A stretch of DNA of 64,000 nucleotides from Brachionus plicatilis (Eukaryota > Rotifera > Eurotatoria > Ploima > Brachionidae). Below the pieces are notes generated by a model. It made no database searches. It saw nothing but the letters and a program-made list of their open reading frames with translations, and had not been told where the DNA came from. The stretch is from positions 207,501 through 271,500 of the forward strand of contig QEOQ01000688.1 of NCBI GenBank assembly GCA_010279815.1, written 5' to 3'. A program made the translations under genes and the position numbers. This document shows, piece by piece, positions 59,048 through 64,000 of the stretch (positions within the stretch are counted from its first letter, which is position 1; every line of letters starts with the position of its first letter).

Positions 59048-60148
59048 ATGGGTCTTTTGGAACGAATAGCAGAAATCGAAAATGAAATGAACAAAACCCA
59101 AAAAAACAAGGCCACTGCCAAACACATTGGTCTGCTCAAAGCTCAATTGGCAAAGCTGAGACGAGAATTGATCGAGCCAAAGGGCGGTGGCGGCGCCAAA
59201 TGCGAAGGCTTCGAAGTAGCCAAAACCGGCGATGCTAGAATCGGTTTTATCGGCTTTCCCAGTGTCGGAAAATCCACCCTACTGAGCAATTTGGCAGGTG
59301 TCTACTCAGAGGTGGCCGCCTACGAGTTTACCACTTTAACCACAGTGCCGGGTGTAATCCGATACAAAGGAGCTAAAATTCAATTGCTCGACTTGCCCGG
59401 TATCATCGAAGGAGCCAAGGACGGCAAAGGAAGAGGCAAACAGGTAATTGCGGTGGCCAGGACCTGCAGTTTGATTCTGATTGTTCTGGACGTGCTCAGG
59501 CCTTTGGTTCACAAAAAAATAATCGAAAACGAGCTGGAGGGCTTTGGCATTCGTTTGAACAAACAACCTCCGAACATTTATTTTAAGCGAAAAGACAAGG
59601 GTGGCATCAACTTACAGACCATGTCAAATGATTCAGAGCTGGATCTGGACACAGTGAAGTCTGTTATGGGCGAATACAGGATACACAATGCGGACATAAT
59701 TGTGAGGTGTGATGCAACAGTGGATGATCTAATCGATGTCATCGAAGGAAATCGAGTGTACATTCCGGCCATATACTGCCTTAATAAGATTGATCAAATA
59801 TCCATTGAAGAGCTAGATGTGATCTACAAAATTCCTCACACTGTGCCCATTTCAGCTCATCACAAATGGAATTTTGACGATTTGTTGGAAAAAATTTGGT
59901 TCTATCTAAGGCTGATTCGTATCTACACAAAGCCCAAGGGTCAATTGCCCGACTACGAAACGCCTGTCATTCTTGTGGACGGAAGGTCGTCAGTTGAGGA
60001 CTTTTGTAATAAAATTCACAAGCAACTGATGAGTGATTTCAAAGAGGCCATTGTCTGGGGCTCTTCAGTAAAGCATAATCCTCAGAAAGTGGGCAAGGAT
60101 CATGTTCTTTTGGATGAAGATGTAGTTCAAATAGTCAAAAGGTGTTGA
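59048..60148 (+). CDS. DRG1: DRG1, developmentally regulated GTP-binding protein 1
   Basis: A single-exon 366-aa protein (human 367). It is an Obg/HflX-superfamily GTPase that binds translating ribosomes with its partner Lerepo4/DFRP1 and relieves stalling. The N-terminal helix-turn-helix region is followed by the G domain. P-loop GFPSVGKST is at residues 69-77, FTTLTTVPG (switch I) at 94-102 and DLPGIIEGA (G3) at 115-123. NKID (G4) is at 246-249 and SAHHKW (G5) near 273. The TGS domain fills the C terminus, ending [23 protein letters not shown] at 59048 follows an A-rich leader, and an AATAAA lies about 60 bp after the stop. Codon use is more GC-rich than the flanks. Intronless, unlike most neighbours. 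Confidence 0.97.
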   Translation: MGLLERIAEIENEMNKTQKNKATAKHIGLLKAQLAKLRRELIEPKGGGGAKCEGFEVAKTGDARIGFIGFPSVGKSTLLSNLAGVYSEVAAYEFTTLTTVPGVIRYKGAKIQLLDLPGIIEGAKDGKGRGKQVIAVARTCSLILIVLDVLRPLVHKKIIENELEGFGIRLNKQPPNIYFKRKDKGGINLQTMSNDSELDLDTVKSVMGEYRIHNADIIVRCDATVDDLIDVIEGNRVYIPAIYCLNKIDQISIEELDVIYKIPHTVPISAHHKWNFDDLLEKIWFYLRLIRIYTKPKGQLPDYETPVILVDGRSSVEDFCNKIHKQLMSDFKEAIVWGSSVKHNPQKVGKDHVLLDEDVVQIVKRC

Positions 60149-61090
60149 AGTATTGTAGGATTATGTTTTAATTTTTTCATGCAGTTAAAGCATTCGATTC
60201 TATGAAATAAAATAATTCTAAAAAAATATTTTCTTTTTAAAAAAATTCAATTATTAGCCATACTTGAACAAAAGTCGAGGAAAAAAGTCCAAACTAGTCT
60301 TTTATATCACTTGGGCTTAAAAATTAATTTTTTTTTTTAACAAAAAAAGTTGTTTATTTTAATAAAAGTATTTTAAATACATGTAACAATTTTTTAAGGT
60401 AAATTTATTCAAGTTACTAAAACAATTGCTAGCCTTTATAAATCCTTTCTTCGGGGCTTTTAATGTTTTGTAATTTTTTACTTGAATTTACCATTTTACA
60501 CATAAATTTTAGTACAAAATGGTAAAATACTAGAAGCTCAAAAATAACGATTTGAAGCATTTTTTTCAAAAAGAGTTCTTTGTTTCTGTTTAATTTAAAT
60601 CTGGTGATTTTTTTGGAAGCTTTAACCTTAAATTATTTTAATTTTACTTATTGATTAGAAAAAAAATTAAAACTATGGTAATGTTAGTAGTAGTACCGTA
60701 AACCTTTGCCCAGCATACTAGGAATAAACCTGAAATTTAACCGGAATTCTATATGGAATAGTTCCTATCGAAACCATGTTAAAGTAATTTTTTTGAATTT
60801 TTTGAGAATTCCGGTTAAAATTAAGAAATGTTCTATTAATAAAAGCTAAATTTTACTAATGTTCTAATAAATTTCTGACGTTTATTCCAGAATTAAAAAA
60901 AAAAAATTAAAAAAATGTAGAATTAAATTCGAATTCGTTTATAAGTCAAAATTAAGGATTCTTCCAATTTTTGAGTTTATTCTATGTGTAAAAAATGAAA
61001 AAAAATCGGAACTAAATTTAATAAATATATGTATATTATTGAAATTTATTTGCTTGGTCGGATAATTTTTCCATTTTCATCTCTAGGAAG
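60149..61090. other. Intergenic with a small foldback
   Basis: 3' flank of DRG1. At about 60722-60890 lies a foldback with outer arms GGAATAAACCTGAAATTT / complement and inner arms TTAACCGGAATTCT / complement, probably a MITE. Otherwise nothing is recognised. Confidence 0.5.
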
Positions 61091-61105
61091 TCTCTTACGA
61101 CCCCT

Positions 61106-61395
61106 TTTTTTTTACTGCTGTATTTTCTTGAGAATCTGTATTGTTTACAACAGGCTGTGGCCGAGGCCGAGTATTTTGAACTAAAGCCTGGGGTCGGGGC
61201 TGAGATTGAAGTTGACTATTTAAATCATTTAAAACATAACGCCCTGATAACTGGAATCGTTGAGTCTTTTAAATGATTTAAATAGCCAACTTCAATCTCA
61301 GCCCCGACCCCAGGCTTTAGTTCAAAATACTCGGCCTCGGCCACAGCCTGTTGTAAACAATACAGATTCTCAAGAAAATACAGCAGTAAAAAAAA
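61106..61395. repeat. 129-bp inverted duplication with 32-nt spacer
   Basis: Arms 61106-61234 and 61267-61395 are complements with one visible mismatch (A at the centre of GTTGACTATT against G in the partner). The sequence is unusually GC-rich for the window (contains GCCGAGGCCGAG and CCCCGACCCCAG). The right arm abuts the end of a minus-strand LINE coding region. One arm reads, with a one-base slip in an A run, as QPRPQ-rich protein ending in a GRKRLPRDENGKI-like basic AT-hook segment. Confidence 0.85.
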
Positions 61396-61501
61396 GGGCA
61401 GATACTTCACGATTTTCAATGAGCCACTTGTCAAGTTTCGATTTGAAACAGTTCAAACTTCTTGCTTCGACCACATCCACCGGCAGACTGTTCCAAACGT
61501 T

Positions 61502-62237
61502 CAGAGTTGGGATCAGTTATAAAAAAATCAGTTTTCAGTCAGTATCAGTTTTTCGAGCATCAGTTCAGTATCAGTCTCAGTTAATGGGTACCAGTTATCA
61601 GTTAAAAATCAGTTAATTAGAAAAATGATACAATTAGTTTATTTATTAAACAGTTTATAAAAATTTAAGTCTAATTAACATTTAAAACGGATATTTACAT
61701 ATATTTTTTATTACATTTTAGAAACATTATATTTGATAAATTTTTATAAGTGAATCTACTTCTATGTGGTCTCATCAAAAATGTAGACCCTGAAAAATAT
61801 TTTTCGATAGGTGCCGAGCTGGCTTGAATCGAATAAATATCTCTCACTAACAAAGATAAAACTTTAAAATCTCTAGACCGATTTTTCCAATAACTTAGGA
61901 TATTGCATTCTGTTTTTTCATTTATTTCACTTAAATAGAGATCAAGTTTATTTTCAAACCTTTTTAATTCAAAATTTTCAAAGTTTTCCTCATGGACATT
62001 CGGCTCATATATTAGCTTTTTATTTATTGCAAAGCATTACTAACTAGTCAAAAAAATATATAAGTGTAAAACTAAATTAAAACCGAAAAAAAAATTTTCA
62101 AAAATCCAAATAAATAGTAAAACAGTTTTCAGTCAGTCTCAGTTAATTCAAAATCAGTTATCGGTCAGTTTCAGTTTAACTGATAACTGAAATTAACTGA
62201 TACTGATCAGTTATTCAGTATCAGTTTCCCAACTCTG
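61502..62237. mobile_element. hAT element with 8-bp TSD, internally deleted
   Basis: The ends CAGAGTTGGGA and (complement) CAGAGTTGGGAAACTGATAC bound 736 bp. A perfect 8-bp duplication CAAACGTT flanks it (61494-61501, 62238-62245). Short TATCAGTT/AACTGATA words repeat densely for about 110 bp at each end. It carries the transposase C-terminal domain (61695-62036) and is inserted in a LINE. Confidence 0.92.
61695..62036 (-). pseudogene. hAT transposase C-terminal dimerisation domain
   Basis: The open minus-strand frame from 62036 to a TAA at 61695 has no ATG at its head. It reads ILSYWKNRSRDFKVLSLLVR then IYSIQASSAPIEKYFSGSTF and RPHRSRFTYKNLSNIMFLKC. This matches the hAT family dimerisation domain (consensus W...ypxLaxlArdxLsixaSSapsErxFS). 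The catalytic and BED-finger parts are missing. Confidence 0.9.
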
Positions 62238-62637
62238 CAAACGTTCACAACCCTATTTACAAAAAAGTTAAATCTTGGTAAACGATTCCTAACTTGCTCT
62301 CGATACATTGATTTTGTGTGCCTTCTTAAATTGTAGCTTGATTCATAACCGATATCTAGTCCATTTACAATATGTTGTTGAATTTAAATTTTGAAAATTA
62401 TTTATACAATTGATTTCTTAATTTTTTAACTGATAAAGTTTATTTATTGATGGTTTTTTTTTTAACTTAAATTGTTAAATAACTTTAAACTTTATTTTAT
62501 GATGATAGATACTTTTAATTTACGAAAAATAGATTTAATTGACTTTTATTTTAATTGATTATGTAATATTTTTTTAAATGACGCTTTAATATTAAATATT
62601 TCATTTATATGCCTCTAGAAAACTTAATTAAATTTAT

Positions 62638-63317
62638 TATTGATGAAATCGAATTAGCTGGACACAAATTGAAACTTAAATAAGTACAAAATTTGAAAAG
62701 AAAAAGTAGAATATTCGAATTAAATTTTAAATATAAGATAAATTTGAATTAATATTTGATTTATTTTTATTTTTGAAATTAAATTCGAAAACTATCTTTT
62801 TTCATTTAAAATTCGAACTTAACTTTAATTTAAAAAACAATTTGAATTTTAGATAAATTCAAATAACAAAAAATAATTTAAAAGTATTAAAATTTGAATA
62901 GAATATTTGAGAAATTAAGTATTTGGAAATTTAGTTTTTTGAACTCTTGTTGCGTTGGTTAAATCAGAACAGCTATTTTTTGGTACCTGGTGAGATAGAT
63001 GGGACTATTGTAATCCAGAAAATGTTAGAAGAGTTGTGTTGACTGGTGAAAATCTGGCACACTTTTAATATCCAAACTGAATTGAAATTCGAATTATTTA
63101 ATGAATCTTTTTTAATTAAATTTTTTTGATCAATTATTTTTTTGATTAATTTTATATTTTCAAATTTTAATTCGAATATTTTAGAGATTCAAATCTTAAT
63201 TTCAAGTAAATAATTCAAAAAAATTTTTATTCAAAAATTAAATTCAAATCTAATATTCTTTCGAAATGCTACTTAATCGAATATCGGTTCGAATATCCAT
63301 ATTCGATTTCATCACTA
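62638..63317. mobile_element. hAT-like MITE with perfect 8-bp TSD
   Basis: The ends TATTGATGAAATCGAAT and (complement) TAGTGATGAAATCGAAT bound 680 bp, flanked by the duplication AAATTTAT (62630-62637, 63318-63325). The interior is rich in ATTCGAAT/AATTCAAAT words. No ORF. Confidence 0.85.
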
Positions 63318-63737
63318 AAATTTATGAAAAAATTTTTCACTGTCAAAGCTTGTGTTGGTGGTTCAATTCGTTGACCATATTGAATTATGGTTCAAGTAAA
63401 TCCCTAATACCTCATCTTTGAATTTTTCTTTCAAGCATTACAATTGATGACATGTTTTTGTGTATCTGTTGCATTATGAGGGACTAATTTCCCAACAAAG
63501 AAGGAAAAATCTGTATATTTTGATCATTCGTCTTTCTGTAAAATTACTGATAAAAAATTTTAATAATTAAAATAAAGAATAATCAAATCTAAAAATTGAA
63601 CATTTTTCAATTAAAAAATCTTTATTAAAAGAAAATCTTTTCAAACAAAAATGCATCTCAAATTCGAATTTCGGTTACATTTGTTCTGAAGATTTTTTGT
63701 CATTTGATTTTTAAAACGAACATTTTATTCCAACCAT

Positions 63738-63986
63738 TTAAAAAGATACTTTAAAAACTTTCGTCTTATAGGCATACAAACCAAATGAAATAAGCAAAGC
63801 AAAAACAATTAATGATAAGATGGACACAGTTATGATTAAAGATATTTCCAGACGATTCAACTCCATGATCGTATTGTCTTTATCTCGAATTTGGTCTTCA
63901 GTGAAACTTGTAATGTTCATTTCATTGACTGTGGGACATGGTGTTGAAAAAAAATTTGTGTTGAAAATGGAATCTGTTGTGGCCAT
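63738..63986 (-). CDS. Small single-pass membrane protein (3' end or complete)
   Basis: 82 codons from ATG at 63986 to TAA at 63738. Residues 1-47 are polar with a Cys-Pro pair and an N-glycosylation-type NIT. Residues about 48-74 form one membrane segment (ISLIITVSILSLIVFALLIS). The tail YKTKVFKVSF is basic. An AATAAA lies 9 bp past the stop (63724-63729), supporting a genuine 3' end. The frame stays open upstream to the window edge, so this may be the last exon of a longer gene. No family recognised. Confidence 0.5.
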   Translation of the reverse strand: MATTDSIFNTNFFSTPCPTVNEMNITSFTEDQIRDKDNTIMELNRLEISLIITVSILSLIVFALLISFGLYAYKTKVFKVSF

Positions 63987-64000
63987 TGAGCCTGATTCAT

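Larger units (their letters stand above)
61378..62360 (-). pseudogene. Non-LTR retrotransposon C-terminal domain, interrupted by a hAT element
   Basis: The minus strand from 62360 to 62246 reads SYNLRRHTKSMYREQVRNRL then FNFFVNRVVNV. It continues after the inserted element (61493 to 61378) as WNSLPVDVVEARSLNCFKSK. This is the typical C terminus of Jockey/CR1-like LINE ORF2. Removing the insertion and one copy of its 8-bp duplication restores the frame exactly. The 5' part is missing. Confidence 0.8.

Noticed and set aside
61260..61616. 118-codon plus-strand open frame
   Set aside because: It crosses the inverted-duplication arm, antisense LINE sequence and the hAT boundary, so it is a chance composite.

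Overview
This is an AT-rich (intergenic DNA far above 70% A+T by eye) metazoan nuclear window with compact genes. Introns are often 45-100 bp and carry GT..AG ends, while coding exons are visibly more GC-rich than their surroundings. The gene set (BLTP1/Tweek, ZFAND1, EXOSC8, UNC119, TOMM70, mS37/CHCHD1, eRF1, DRG1) and a tRNA-Arg with internal promoter boxes are animal housekeeping genes. The base composition, small introns and dense small DNA transposons would suit a small invertebrate such as a monogonont rotifer, but the species cannot be fixed from sequence alone.

Layout: 1.6-20.9 kb is the 3' part of the giant BLTP1 gene (+), about 1,900 codons in 14-15 exons ending at a stop at 20939. 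ZFAND1 (-) is nested antisense in one of its introns. At 23.5 kb is a two-exon small coiled-coil gene with a decayed relative at 32.8 kb. EXOSC8 (+) is at 27.9 kb, tRNA-Arg(ACG) (-) at 31.4 kb, UNC119 (-, four exons) at 35 kb, TOMM70 (-, four exons) at 40.3-43.8 kb and mS37 (+, three exons) at 48.0 kb. An eight-exon histidine-acid-phosphatase-like gene (-) that has lost its catalytic histidines lies at 48.6-50.2 kb, eRF1 (-, two exons) at 53-55 kb and DRG1 (+, single exon) at 59 kb. The 3' end of a small membrane-protein gene (-) is at 63.7 kb.

Between the genes the DNA is dominated by mobile-element debris. There are non-LTR retrotransposon fragments (RT and C-terminal domains, plus recurrent 3' tails) and at least three families of TIR elements with 9-bp target duplications. 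hAT-type elements with 8-bp duplications include one that still encodes the transposase dimerisation domain. A deleted Tigger/pogo element and several TA-flanked MITEs are also present. Several are nested.

The genes have no evident joint pathway. The loci most worth follow-up are a GC-rich 856-bp TIR element holding an apparently intact spliced 68-codon ORF, the predicted pseudophosphatase, the small coiled-coil gene family, and a 129-bp near-perfect inverted duplication at 61.1-61.4 kb.
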